This document shows, piece after piece, positions 18,485 to 27,211 of a stretch of 64,000 nucleotides of DNA. The DNA is from DATBAT01 sp963824805 (GTDB lineage: Bacteria > Acidobacteriota > Terriglobia > Terriglobales > Acidobacteriaceae), in NCBI GenBank assembly GCA_963824805.1, contig CAWGQZ010000029.1:1-64000 (forward strand). The letters run 5' to 3'. Under the pieces are notes generated by a model. That model was not told where the DNA came from and did no database searches. It saw only the letters and a list, made by a program, of their open reading frames with translations. The position numbers and the translations under genes are program-made. How positions within the stretch are numbered: position 1 is the stretch's first letter; the number at the start of each line of letters is the position of its first letter.

Positions 18485-18502
18485 TTAACAGTCCTGTAAC
18501 AA
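18485..18502 (-). promoter_or_regulatory. candidate Pho box upstream of phoB
   Basis: On the minus strand two heptamers, TTGTTAC (18496-18502) and CTGTTAA (18485-18491), are separated by AGGA, the 7+4+7 layout of the classical Pho box (CTGTCAT, AT-rich four, CTGTCAT). The shared core TGTTA repeats at 11 bases, one helical turn. Confidence 0.45.
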
Positions 18503-18512
18503 AGGGGGCGGA

Positions 18513-20492
18513 TCAGAGAGAAATGATGAGATTTCCTGCACTATCGACCTGAAACTTTGCGTTGTGCGGGACCACGGTAGTTGCGCTGTATTCGGTCACG
18601 ATGGCTGGGCCGCGATAATTTTTGCCGCTGGGTAACAGTTCACGATCGTAGATTGGGGTGAGGAACCTTTTGCCGTCGAGGCTGACCGAAGCCTTTTCTG
18701 CCTTCCTGGCAATCTTCCGCTGCGGCTGATTGGTCCATCGGACCGGCGGCGACTTGACCGTTGCCCGCAGCCGCAGGGTTACCAGTTCTAGTTCTCGCTT
18801 GTCGTAGCTGTAGCCATAGCGGCGCTGGTGTTCTTGCTGAAAGGATTTCAGCAGCGCGCGAGTGTAAGGGACATTTAGTTCGTATCCCTGACCGTAGTAG
18901 CGGACGTCGACCGAGCGTCGATAGTGTGGCGTACCTTCCCAGCCTTCAAGACCCAAGTCGGTGGCGGCGCGGCGTTGCAGAGCGGTGAACTCGGAGTCAA
19001 GACGCTCGCCAGGCAGCTTGTCGGACGCCCTCCACAGCACTGTTCGCGAGTAATCTTTGACTACATCGCTGACGAGAATTCCGTACGCAGAAAGCGCGCC
19101 AGGCAAAGCTGGAATGATCACGCGCGGAATTCCGAGTGCCGACGCCAGTTCACAGGCATGCAATCCGCCCGCCCCGCCAAAGGCCACCAGCGTGAAGTCG
19201 CGCGGATCGTATCCGCGTTCGATTGAAACCACGCGAATAGCTTTCTCCATGGTCGAGTTCACTACCCGCACCACGCCCGAAGCAAACTGCTCGAGGGTAA
19301 GATCACTCTTCTGTTGCTTAAGCCATTGCGCCAGGAGCTTACGGGTTCGCTCGATATCCAATGTGAACTCACCGCCGAGAAAGCGGTCGGGCCGTAAGCG
19401 TCCCAGGATTAAATTCGCGTCGGTTACGGTCGGCTGCGTGCCTCGTCCGTAACAGATCGGCCCCGGGTCAGCCCCGGCGGATTCTGGCCCTACTCGCATT
19501 GCACCGGCCGCATCGAAGCGTGCGAGCGATCCCCCGCCCGCACCTACGGTATGGATATCGAGAATCGGCACCCCAATGGGCAGCCCTGCGACCTCCGCTT
19601 GCGCCCCAGCACGAATCTCCCCATCGACCAGGGCAACATCACTGGATGTGCCGCCGATGTCGAAGGAAATAATCCGCTCGAAGCCGCTTCTCCTGGCCAT
19701 GGCGGCTGCTCCCACCACGCCACCCGCCGGTCCAGAAAGTACGGTCCGCACCGGTTCACGAGCAGCGGTCTTTAGAGCGGTGATCCCTCCGCTTGACTGC
19801 ATCACGAAGATTCGGCCGGCAACGCGCTGCTCCAGGCTCTCCAGGTAACGCTGAATTACCGGCTGCAGATAAGCGTTAATCACTACCGTGCTGGTGCGCT
19901 CATACTCGCGGAACTCCGGCAGGATTTCATGAGAGACGGAAAGCGGGAGGTTCAATTGTTTAAGTGCTTTCGCGACTCCCTGCTCGTGCTTCGAATTGGC
20001 GAATGAAAAAAGCAGGCAGATGGCGATGGCTTCCGCTTTGTTGCGGCGAATTTTTCTAGCAAGTGCTTTGACGTCGTTGCCGGAAAGATCCTCCACGATT
20101 TCGCCATTGCTTCCAATCCGCCCCGCCACGCCGAAGCGAAGGTCGGCGTTCACCAGTGGCTCAACCCGATCAAAGAAAAAGTCGTAGAGCTTGGGACGCG
20201 CCTGACGTCCGATTTCAATTGCATCCTCAAATCCTGCGTTAGTTACCAGCGCGACACGCGCGCCTTTGCGCTGCAACAGTGTGTTAGTGCCAACGGTGGT
20301 GCCGTGCAGCAGCGTCACCCGGCCAGTTGCGCCGCTCTTTCTCACCGCATCGGCAATGGCCCGCGAGGGATCAGCGGGAGTCGAAAACACTTTCACGATC
20401 TGCGCCGAACCCTTCTTCACCCACACGCAATCGGTGAAGGTCCCGCCGGTATCGATGGCGAGGCGCAACGCCGGTTTGGGGTTTCTAAGCAT
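18513..20492 (-). CDS. hydantoinase/oxoprolinase family protein, subunit A type (HyuA)
   Basis: ATP-dependent amidohydrolase subunit of the N-methylhydantoinase/5-oxoprolinase/acetone carboxylase family. ASKHA-fold signatures: IDTGGTFTDCV at the N-terminus, LLHGTTVGTNTLL, VLSGPAGGVVGA, SFDIGGTSSDVAL, GAGGGSLARFD and AFGGAGGLHACELA. Length 659 aa, normal for the A subunit. A B subunit (HyuB) normally sits next door but is absent in this window, so the substrate is open. Confidence 0.88.
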   Translation of the reverse strand: MLRNPKPALRLAIDTGGTFTDCVWVKKGSAQIVKVFSTPADPSRAIADAVRKSGATGRVTLLHGTTVGTNTLLQRKGARVALVTNAGFEDAIEIGRQARPKLYDFFFDRVEPLVNADLRFGVAGRIGSNGEIVEDLSGNDVKALARKIRRNKAEAIAICLLFSFANSKHEQGVAKALKQLNLPLSVSHEILPEFREYERTSTVVINAYLQPVIQRYLESLEQRVAGRIFVMQSSGGITALKTAAREPVRTVLSGPAGGVVGAAAMARRSGFERIISFDIGGTSSDVALVDGEIRAGAQAEVAGLPIGVPILDIHTVGAGGGSLARFDAAGAMRVGPESAGADPGPICYGRGTQPTVTDANLILGRLRPDRFLGGEFTLDIERTRKLLAQWLKQQKSDLTLEQFASGVVRVVNSTMEKAIRVVSIERGYDPRDFTLVAFGGAGGLHACELASALGIPRVIIPALPGALSAYGILVSDVVKDYSRTVLWRASDKLPGERLDSEFTALQRRAATDLGLEGWEGTPHYRRSVDVRYYGQGYELNVPYTRALLKSFQQEHQRRYGYSYDKRELELVTLRLRATVKSPPVRWTNQPQRKIARKAEKASVSLDGKRFLTPIYDRELLPSGKNYRGPAIVTEYSATTVVPHNAKFQVDSAGNLIISL

Positions 20493-20547
20493 GAGGAACC
20501 GTAGAGTACCATCTGAGAAAGGGAGTCTGCCAAGAGGAGCGCCCGCC

Positions 20548-21144
20548 GTGAAATACGACTTTCTGGTTGAAGCCTATGCCACCGAACGAATCAAGATTCT
20601 CAGCGTGTGGAGCGAGTTCAATGACGAAGATCTTCCCATCCGGCCACACGACGGCGACCCGCGGGGCCGCAGCGTGCTCGAACAGATGGTGCACCAGTGC
20701 CTGAGCGAAGATGGATGGTTCAAGAGTATGCTGGGAATCGATGTGGCAGCTTCTCCGCTGCCAAAAGATGAGACTCGTAAGGCTTTCATAGCCTGCTACG
20801 CCGAAGACAGCGAGAAACGCTGGAGGGCGTTGCAGGAGAAAGATGACGCGTGGTGGGAAGAAACCACCAGGTTCTTTGAAGAGAACAGATCACGTGCCTG
20901 GGTCATGACGCGCCGCCTCACCCACAGTTCACATCACCGCGGCCAGCAGATGGCGATGCTGCGCATGTTGGGGCGCGACCTTCACAGCAACTACGGGCCG
21001 ACTGCGGACACGGGCGGGCTGCCGAAAGACAAAGCGCCCACTATTTACGCGTACGCAAATCTCAACGATCTGCTGGCGGGCGGTAACAAAGCGCCACTTC
21101 CGGGCGCGGCCGGAAAAATCGTGACTGAGCGCCCCGGCAGGTAG
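20548..21144 (+). CDS. DinB/YfiT-like family protein
   Basis: Four-helix-bundle protein of the DinB superfamily, often metal-dependent thiol transferases or of unknown role. Start is the GTG at 20548, with AAGAGGAG eight bases upstream. The three metal-binding histidines appear as MVHQC and THSSHHRGQQ, the latter the hallmark DinB block. Length 198 aa. It runs convergently towards sucA, with stops only two bases apart. Confidence 0.8.
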   Translation: MKYDFLVEAYATERIKILSVWSEFNDEDLPIRPHDGDPRGRSVLEQMVHQCLSEDGWFKSMLGIDVAASPLPKDETRKAFIACYAEDSEKRWRALQEKDDAWWEETTRFFEENRSRAWVMTRRLTHSSHHRGQQMAMLRMLGRDLHSNYGPTADTGGLPKDKAPTIYAYANLNDLLAGGNKAPLPGAAGKIVTERPGR

Positions 21145-21146
21145 AC

Positions 21147-23644
21147 TTACTTGCTGCCGCTGAAAGCCAGGGTCAGCAAGGTTTTCTGCTCTACTTCGTG
21201 CGCCTTCGCCGATCCGGTCGCCGGGCTGGCGCTGGCCGAGCGCTTCACCGCCAGTACGGCCTTATTTCCCGCGATGCGCCGCAGGCGGGGCAACACATAG
21301 AAGAGCGGCTCCCATGTTCGACGGTTCTTCCTGCACCCAAACAATGTCGCGGGCTTCGCTATGGCGCTCAAACTCGGTCAACAGGTCGGCCTCGGGGAAT
21401 GGATAGAGTTGCTCCAGAAAGACAATGGCTGTCGAAGTATCGTTGCGCTTCTTGCGTTCGGTGCGAAGCTCGTGCCCGATCTTTCCGGTACACAATAAAA
21501 TCCGGCGGGCGGACTTGGCTTCGGTGTCGGGCACGACGCTGAGAAATTTTCCGCGGGTAAGGTGTTCAATCGGTGAAGAAGCATCCGGATGACGCAACAT
21601 GCTCTTGGGGGTAAACACCACCAGCGGCTTGCGCCACGGGCGAAGCGCCTGCCGCCGAAGAAGATGAAAATACTGCGCCGCATTCGAAGGCTGGCAAATT
21701 TGCAGATTGTCGCGCGCCGCCAGTTGCAGAAAACGTTCAATACGCGCGCTGGAGTGTTCCGGGCCCTGCCCCTCGTAACCATGCGGCAACAACAACACGA
21801 CGCCGGAAAGCAGGTTCCACTTGTCTTCGCCTGCGCAGATGAACTGGTCGATCACCGCCTGGGCAACGTTGACGAAGTCGCCAAACTGCGCCTCCCACAA
21901 CACCAGGGCCTCGGGATAATCGCGGCTGTAGCCGTATTCGAAACCCAGAACGCCTGCCTCGGACAATGTCGAGTTATAGATTTCGCAACGCGCCTGCGTC
22001 TCCGAGACGTGCTCGAGCGGCACATACTCCTGCTCATTTTCGATATCCACCAGGACCGAATGGCGCTGGTTAAAGGTGCCGCGGCGGCTGTCCTGTCCAC
22101 TGAGTCGTACCGGAATTCCGTCCTTGCCAGGCTGCCGAACGCAAGCGCTTCCGCCATTCCGTAATCGAGCGGACGCTTGCCGACACCCATCTCGGCACGC
22201 TGCTCCAGCAGCTTTTTAACCTTGGGATGAATGTGGAAACCCGCGGGATACGTGGTCAGCCGAGAAAGCAGTTCGGACAATTCCTCCGTGCCAAGAGCGG
22301 TTTCCGCGTCGTACTGCGGTTTGTAACGGCCGCCCTTAAAGTTCTCCCAATATTTCGGCAGTTGCCGCAAGAGCGGCTTTTTCTTAGCCGACTTCGCCGC
22401 GGTCTGGGCGGCTTCCAGTTCCGCCTTCACCTGGTCTACACGTGCCTGCACATCGGGGGCGCCGATATCTTCGGCATAAATCTCCCACAGCGGCGGATGT
22501 TCTTTGATCAGTTTGTAGCGCAGCGGTTGGGTGACAGTGGGGTCGTCCACTTCGCTGTGACCGTGACGCCGGTACCCGATCAGATCGACGACCACATCAT
22601 TGCCAAAAGTGTAGCGATATTCCAGGGCAATGCGAGCGACGCGCACCACGGCATCGACATCTTCCGCGTTGACGTGGAAGATCGGGATCGCCTGCCGCCG
22701 GGCAAGTTGTGCCGCAAATCTCGATGAATGCAATTCACTGGCAACCGTGGTAAATCCGATCAGGTTGTTGACGATCACGTGCACGGTGCCGCCCACGCTG
22801 TATCCCGGGATGTCGGCATAGTTCAGGGTCTCAGCAAAAATTCCCTGCCCGGCAAACGCGCCGTCGCCGTGGACCAGCAGTGGCAGATACTTCTCGCGTC
22901 CACCTTCGCCGGCGCGGTCCTGCTTGGCACGGGTACGGCCGACGGTGACCGGTCGACCGCTTCCAGGTGGCTGGGATTCGAAACCAGGTGAATGTTCACC
23001 TTTCGGCCATTCCGGGTTACATACTCCCCGGTTGCGCCCATGTGGTACTTCACGTCGCCACTGCCCAGAACGCTGCGCGGGTCAACGTCTTCAAAACCGG
23101 CGAAAACTTCTTCCGGCAGCCGCCGCGCCACGTGGACAATCACATTCAGCCTTCCGCGGTGGCTCATGCCCATGACCAATTGAACTGCGCCGCGATCGCC
23201 CGCGCCTTCGATAATCTCGTCCACCAGCGGAATCAGCGCGGTGACACCCTCGAGCGAGAATCGCTTGCTGCCCAGGTAGCGCTGCTGCAATACCTGCTCG
23301 AAGAGGTCGGCGCGAATCAACTGATCGAGCACATGGTCCTGGGCCACCTCGGTTTGCGGGCCTTCCAGCTTTTCCTGGATCCAGCGCCGCCGTTCCGGGT
23401 CGGCAATATGCATAAACTCGGCGCCCATGGTGCCGCAATAGACACGGCGTGCTTCATCGGCGGCTTCGCCTTCGAGTTGCAATTCAGTCTGCGGAGTAGG
23501 GGTGAAGAGACCGAGCGGGTCTAAGTCCGCTTCCAGGTAGCCCCAGCGGCGAAACGCGTCGAATACCCGTTCTCTGTCGGCGGAGGGAGCTTCGAGTACT
23601 CCCGTGCCCCGAGCCTGTCCTGCCTTGCCATTGCCTGATGCCAT
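21147..23644 (-). CDS. sucA: 2-oxoglutarate dehydrogenase E1 component, three frameshifts
   Basis: Thiamine-diphosphate-dependent E1 of the TCA-cycle complex. Visible blocks: GMSHRGRLNVI, HLVSNPSHLEAVDP, LPLLVHGDGAFAGQG, YRRHGHSEVDDP, LSGQDSRRGTFNQRH, SRDYPEALVLWEAQFGDF, LLLPHGYEGQGPEHSSAR and the end motif EEPSNMGAWEPLFYVLP. These lie in four frames. Breaks: 22948-22953 (one C missing), 22122-22129 (one base missing), and 21307-21314, where one copy of an 8-base unit TGGGAGCC seems lost. Restoring 1+1+8 bases gives 836 codons (835 aa). The lipoyl domain of some E1 fusions is absent. sucB is not adjacent. Confidence 0.85.
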
Positions 23645-23787
23645 ATCTCCTCTAGGATAACGGATGATGGAAAACTTGGCAGGGATTCAGGGCATAACGG
23701 AAGTGTAGGAGTTAATTCCGGAAAAGAAGGCTTGCGGCACTTTGAGAGATAAAGACCAATGCGACCCGGCTGACGGTCGTCAAGCCT

Positions 23788-24978
23788 TCAAACTGACCGG
23801 CTCACGATGGCTTTGGGATCCGTGGTGGCTTCCGCGGCCCGAGGCATCGCCTTGAGCAACAGCCCGTTCAGAATGATGGTGATTACCGAAGCCGCCAGGG
23901 TGGCGTTGTAGACGTCGTTGCCCACTACCTGGGCCCCCCGCGCCACGCCCACCAGCACATAGGAGAATTCCCCGATCTGAGTGAGTCCCAGGCCGACCAG
24001 CATCGCGGTTTTTAGCGGGTAGCGGAACAACCACACTACGCCAGTCCAGATGGCAAATTTCCCGCAGACTGTAAGCACGACGATGACAATCCACAGCTTC
24101 GGTTCGTGAATGAACACCCGGGGATCGACCAGCGCCCCAATCGTTACAAAGAACAACGCCACGAATGCATCTCGCAGCGGCAACAGCTTATTCAGCATTT
24201 TATGCGAGGTATCCGATTCGCTGACGATGACGCCCGCCAGAAATGCTCCCAGAGCCAGGGATAGTCCCAAAGCCTGCGTGGCCGCCGCGGTGATAAATCC
24301 CAGCGCCAGGACAGTGAGCAGGTAAAGCTCGTCGTTCTCCGAGCGTGAAATTCTGGCCATGATTCTAGGCACGATTTTGGCGGCGAGAAAGATCAGGGGA
24401 ATCAGAATGATGATGGCTTTCCCCAAGGCCGTTGCTAATGACAACAGCTGGCTGCCGCTCACATTTCCTAATGATGGCAGCACCACGGTTAGCACCACCA
24501 CGGCGAGGTCTTCGACCAGGGTGATGCCGATCATCACGCGCCCATGCGGCGAGAGCAGGTCCCCGCGGTCCATGAGAAATCGGGAAAGCACCATGGTGCT
24601 GGCCACGGAGATCACCGCGCCCACCGCAATGCTCTGCTCGCTCCTCCATCCCAACACATACCCCACCAGCAGTGTGAGACCGACCGACAACACGATACCC
24701 AACGGGCCGCCCAGAACCGCTACCCACTTCACTTTGAGCAGTTCGCGGAAAGAAAATTCCAGGCCGATGGAGTACATCAGCAACATCACGCCGATTTCTG
24801 CCAGCAGTTCGAACTCGTGGGTGTGGGATAGGGTGACGCCGGGGGTGAAGGGACCAATCACGATTCCGCCCAGCAGGTAACCGAGAATCAGCGGCTGCCG
24901 CAGCCATTTAGCGGCGAATCCGCCAGCCACGGCTGCGCCGAAGACGTAGGCCAGATCGCGATAGAAGTTTGCTTCCAT
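23788..24978 (-). CDS. Kef-type monovalent cation:proton antiporter (CPA2)
   Basis: Membrane antiporter with about 12 segments. Family motifs: QPLILGYLLGGIVIGP at the N-terminus, VMLLMYSIGLEFSF, ASTMVLSRFLMDRGDLLSPHG, ITLVEDLAVVVL (with the conserved Glu-Asp), and LSLALGAFLAGVIVSES. It is 396 aa, so it has the transport domain only, without the C-terminal TrkA-N nucleotide-binding domain of KefB/KefC. Whether K+ or Na+ is carried cannot be told. Confidence 0.87.
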   Translation of the reverse strand: MEANFYRDLAYVFGAAVAGGFAAKWLRQPLILGYLLGGIVIGPFTPGVTLSHTHEFELLAEIGVMLLMYSIGLEFSFRELLKVKWVAVLGGPLGIVLSVGLTLLVGYVLGWRSEQSIAVGAVISVASTMVLSRFLMDRGDLLSPHGRVMIGITLVEDLAVVVLTVVLPSLGNVSGSQLLSLATALGKAIIILIPLIFLAAKIVPRIMARISRSENDELYLLTVLALGFITAAATQALGLSLALGAFLAGVIVSESDTSHKMLNKLLPLRDAFVALFFVTIGALVDPRVFIHEPKLWIVIVVLTVCGKFAIWTGVVWLFRYPLKTAMLVGLGLTQIGEFSYVLVGVARGAQVVGNDVYNATLAASVITIILNGLLLKAMPRAAEATTDPKAIVSRSV

Positions 24979-24996
24979 AGCATGTCAACCCGCTCG

Positions 24997-25037
24997 TAAC
25001 CTCAGAGGACACAGAATTACGCAGAAGAATTGCCCCA
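24997..25037. repeat. dispersed intergenic repeat, partial copy
   Basis: The stretch taacctcagaggacacagaa with ttacgcagaag is a degenerate copy of the cagaggacacag word family also seen at about 3301, 36687 and 49307. No gene overlaps it. Confidence 0.35.
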
Positions 25038-25098
25038 TTCATGCCTTGCTTCGTGAGCCCTCCTGTCCTTGGTGGTTTATGGTATTCAGGCGAAATCC

Positions 25099-25932
25099 AT
25101 GAACAACCTAATATCCAAGCCCGCCCTTCTCGGCATACCGTTTGATGCTAACTCATCCTATCTGCGCGGGGCTGCGGAAGCTCCGCCTCTGATACGTGCG
25201 GCGCTTCATTCTGACTCGTCAAATTCGTGGAGCGAGACCGGGGTAAACCTGGGCGAGCCGGGCGTTTTCACGGACGCGGGAGACCTGCAGCTTCCAGAAG
25301 ACATCGGTGCCTTTGAGTTGGTCGAAACAGCAGTGGCTGCACTTTTGGACAAAGGCCATCGCCCGATTTGCCTGGGTGGTGACCACTCTGTGGCTTATCC
25401 GATATTGCGAGCTGTTGGCACACGCTACCCAAATCTGACCATCGTCCAATTTGACGCGCACCCTGATCTTTATGATGAATTCCAGGGCAGCCGCTTTTCG
25501 CATGCCTGTCCTTTTGCCCGCATCATGGAAGAGCGGCTAGCTAAAAAGCTGATTCAGATCGGCATTCGGACTATGGTTCCTCATCAGCGCGCGCAAGCCG
25601 AGCGATTCGGAGTCGAGGTGTTAGAGATGCACCAGTTGCCGGCTCTCCATGTGCTCGAATTGGCAGGCCCGGTTTACATCAGTTTCGATCTGGACGTGCT
25701 GGATCCGGCGTTTGCGCCGGGAATTTCTCATCGCGAACCGGGAGGCATGTCGGTACGCGAGGCTATTACCCACCTGCACGCCATCACCGGCAACATCGTC
25801 GGCGCCGACATCGTCGAGTACAACCCCCGTCAGGATATTTCCCAGCTGACGGCGATGGTGGCGGGACGGATATTAAAGGAAATAATGGGGAAGATGATAC
25901 TGGCCCCGGACTCCGCAGATCGGCAGGGATAG
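25099..25932 (+). CDS. agmatinase/arginase family ureohydrolase
   Basis: Binuclear manganese enzyme that removes urea from guanidino compounds. The three metal-binding blocks are complete: GGDHSVAYP, FDAHPDLYDE and SFDLDVLDPAFAPG. I start at MNNLISKPALLG, ten codons inside the open frame. The exact substrate (agmatine, arginine, guanidinobutyrate or another) cannot be decided; the SHREPGG block is typical of the agmatinase-like branch. No polyamine genes are adjacent. Confidence 0.85.
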   Translation: MNNLISKPALLGIPFDANSSYLRGAAEAPPLIRAALHSDSSNSWSETGVNLGEPGVFTDAGDLQLPEDIGAFELVETAVAALLDKGHRPICLGGDHSVAYPILRAVGTRYPNLTIVQFDAHPDLYDEFQGSRFSHACPFARIMEERLAKKLIQIGIRTMVPHQRAQAERFGVEVLEMHQLPALHVLELAGPVYISFDLDVLDPAFAPGISHREPGGMSVREAITHLHAITGNIVGADIVEYNPRQDISQLTAMVAGRILKEIMGKMILAPDSADRQG

Positions 25933-25985
25933 ACTCTTCTTGATTTATTTCTGATCCGCGTGAATCGGCGCAAATCCGTGGCGTC

Positions 25986-26225
25986 CTAGTCGCAGTCGCC
26001 GGTCGTGTGGCAACGGCGTCCCTTGGACGAACAGTTTCCCGGCTCGGCTAACTTGCCGTCGGGCCCAATACAGTTCTGGGTGTGAATGCACCAGTACAAT
26101 CCGTCGTTAGAAGGCTGCACCGTAGGATCGTGCTCGGCGAGTATGAATTGGCCCTTCCAGCGCAGCGCCGGGCAGAGGTCAGGATGTTTGGTATTGAAGC
26201 GTTTCTCTTCGCTGACGATCCTCAT
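25986..26225 (-). CDS. small Cys-rich hypothetical protein, last gene of the Pao-like operon
   Basis: 79 aa, not recognised. Its ATG overlaps the stop of the FAD-subunit gene in an ATGA, so translation is coupled and the gene is probably real. Six Cys (about residues 18, 46, 52, 65, 72, 78) are concentrated in the C-terminal half with Gly/Asn/Asp-rich spacing (WCIHTQNC, CSSKGRRCHTTGDCD). There is no signal peptide. It could bind metal or form disulfides; its link to the molybdo-enzyme is by position only. Confidence 0.6.
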   Translation of the reverse strand: MRIVSEEKRFNTKHPDLCPALRWKGQFILAEHDPTVQPSNDGLYWCIHTQNCIGPDGKLAEPGNCSSKGRRCHTTGDCD

Positions 26226-27211
26226 GCGGCACCCCCGGAAGCAGCTTTCAAAATCGCGCGCCGCACCGCGACGCGGGCAAGTTGAACTTTGTAGGCGTTC
26301 TGGCTTAGCGGCTTGGCGGCTTGCAGAGCAGCCTCAGCTGCGGCCCTGGCGTTTTCTTCACTGGCAGGTTTACCGGCGAGGGCTTGCCCCGCTTCCGGAG
26401 ACGGCCATGGTGTGGGCGCGACGTACCCCAGAACCACTCGAGCTTCCTGGATGTTAGATCCGCTCATCTTCAGCGCGACTGCGCTCACCGCCAGCGGCCA
26501 GTCGAAGGCCTCTTTCTGGCGGATTTCGTAGTGCGCAACTTTCCAGTCACCGGCGGAAGGAATCACGAGTTCAGTCAGGACTTCGTTCGGCTTCAGATCG
26601 TGTTCGCGCTCGTTTTCGGTTTTCGGAGTGAGAAAAAACTTTTCGAGCGGCAGTTCGCGCTTGCCCTTCGGTCCTACCAATCGAATCTTTGCGCCATATG
26701 CAATTAGCACCGGCACGATGGTCGAAGGGCTGACAAATTTCGCCGGGCTATCGTTTCCCAGGATCGCGTGGTAGCGGTTCTCACCGCCGGTCACCAGGTC
26801 CTTTCCCGATTCGTCTTTGGGCAGCAGGCCCAATCCGTTGCGAAAGTACCAGCAGCGCGGGCGCTGGCAGAGGTTTCCGCCCACGGTTGCCATATTGCGA
26901 ATCTGCGGGCTGGCGGCTTCGTTCAAGGCCTCGGCCAAAGCCGGATAATCTTTCATCACATTCGCATCCTCAGCCAAATCGGCAAGCTTGGTGAGGGATC
27001 CCACGCGCAATCCCTTGGAGTCGGAAGTGATGCCGTGGAGTTCTTTGATTTCTTTGATGTTGACCAGGCGCCTGGGGTAGACGACGTCGTCCTTCATCAG
27101 CGCGAGAAGATCGGTTCCTCCCGCGAGAATTTCGGCATTTCCCCAAGTTGCGCCGAGCAGGCTAATCGCCTGCGCCGGAGTTGCGGGACTGGTGTATTCA
27201 AACGGTCGCAT
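26222..27211 (-). CDS. xanthine dehydrogenase-family FAD subunit (PaoB/YagS-like)
   Basis: FAD-binding electron-transfer subunit of a molybdo-hydroxylase. The N-terminal FAD site is AEILAGGTDLLALMK, with ASPQIRNMATVGGNLCQRP, typical of the family; the RPRCWYFRN stretch resembles the iron-sulfur loop of PaoB-type subunits. A C-terminal CO-dehydrogenase flavoprotein domain follows (EIRQKEAFDWPLAVSAVAL). 329 aa. The start overlaps the previous gene's stop by one base (TAATG). Confidence 0.86.
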   Translation of the reverse strand: MRPFEYTSPATPAQAISLLGATWGNAEILAGGTDLLALMKDDVVYPRRLVNIKEIKELHGITSDSKGLRVGSLTKLADLAEDANVMKDYPALAEALNEAASPQIRNMATVGGNLCQRPRCWYFRNGLGLLPKDESGKDLVTGGENRYHAILGNDSPAKFVSPSTIVPVLIAYGAKIRLVGPKGKRELPLEKFFLTPKTENEREHDLKPNEVLTELVIPSAGDWKVAHYEIRQKEAFDWPLAVSAVALKMSGSNIQEARVVLGYVAPTPWPSPEAGQALAGKPASEENARAAAEAALQAAKPLSQNAYKVQLARVAVRRAILKAASGGAA

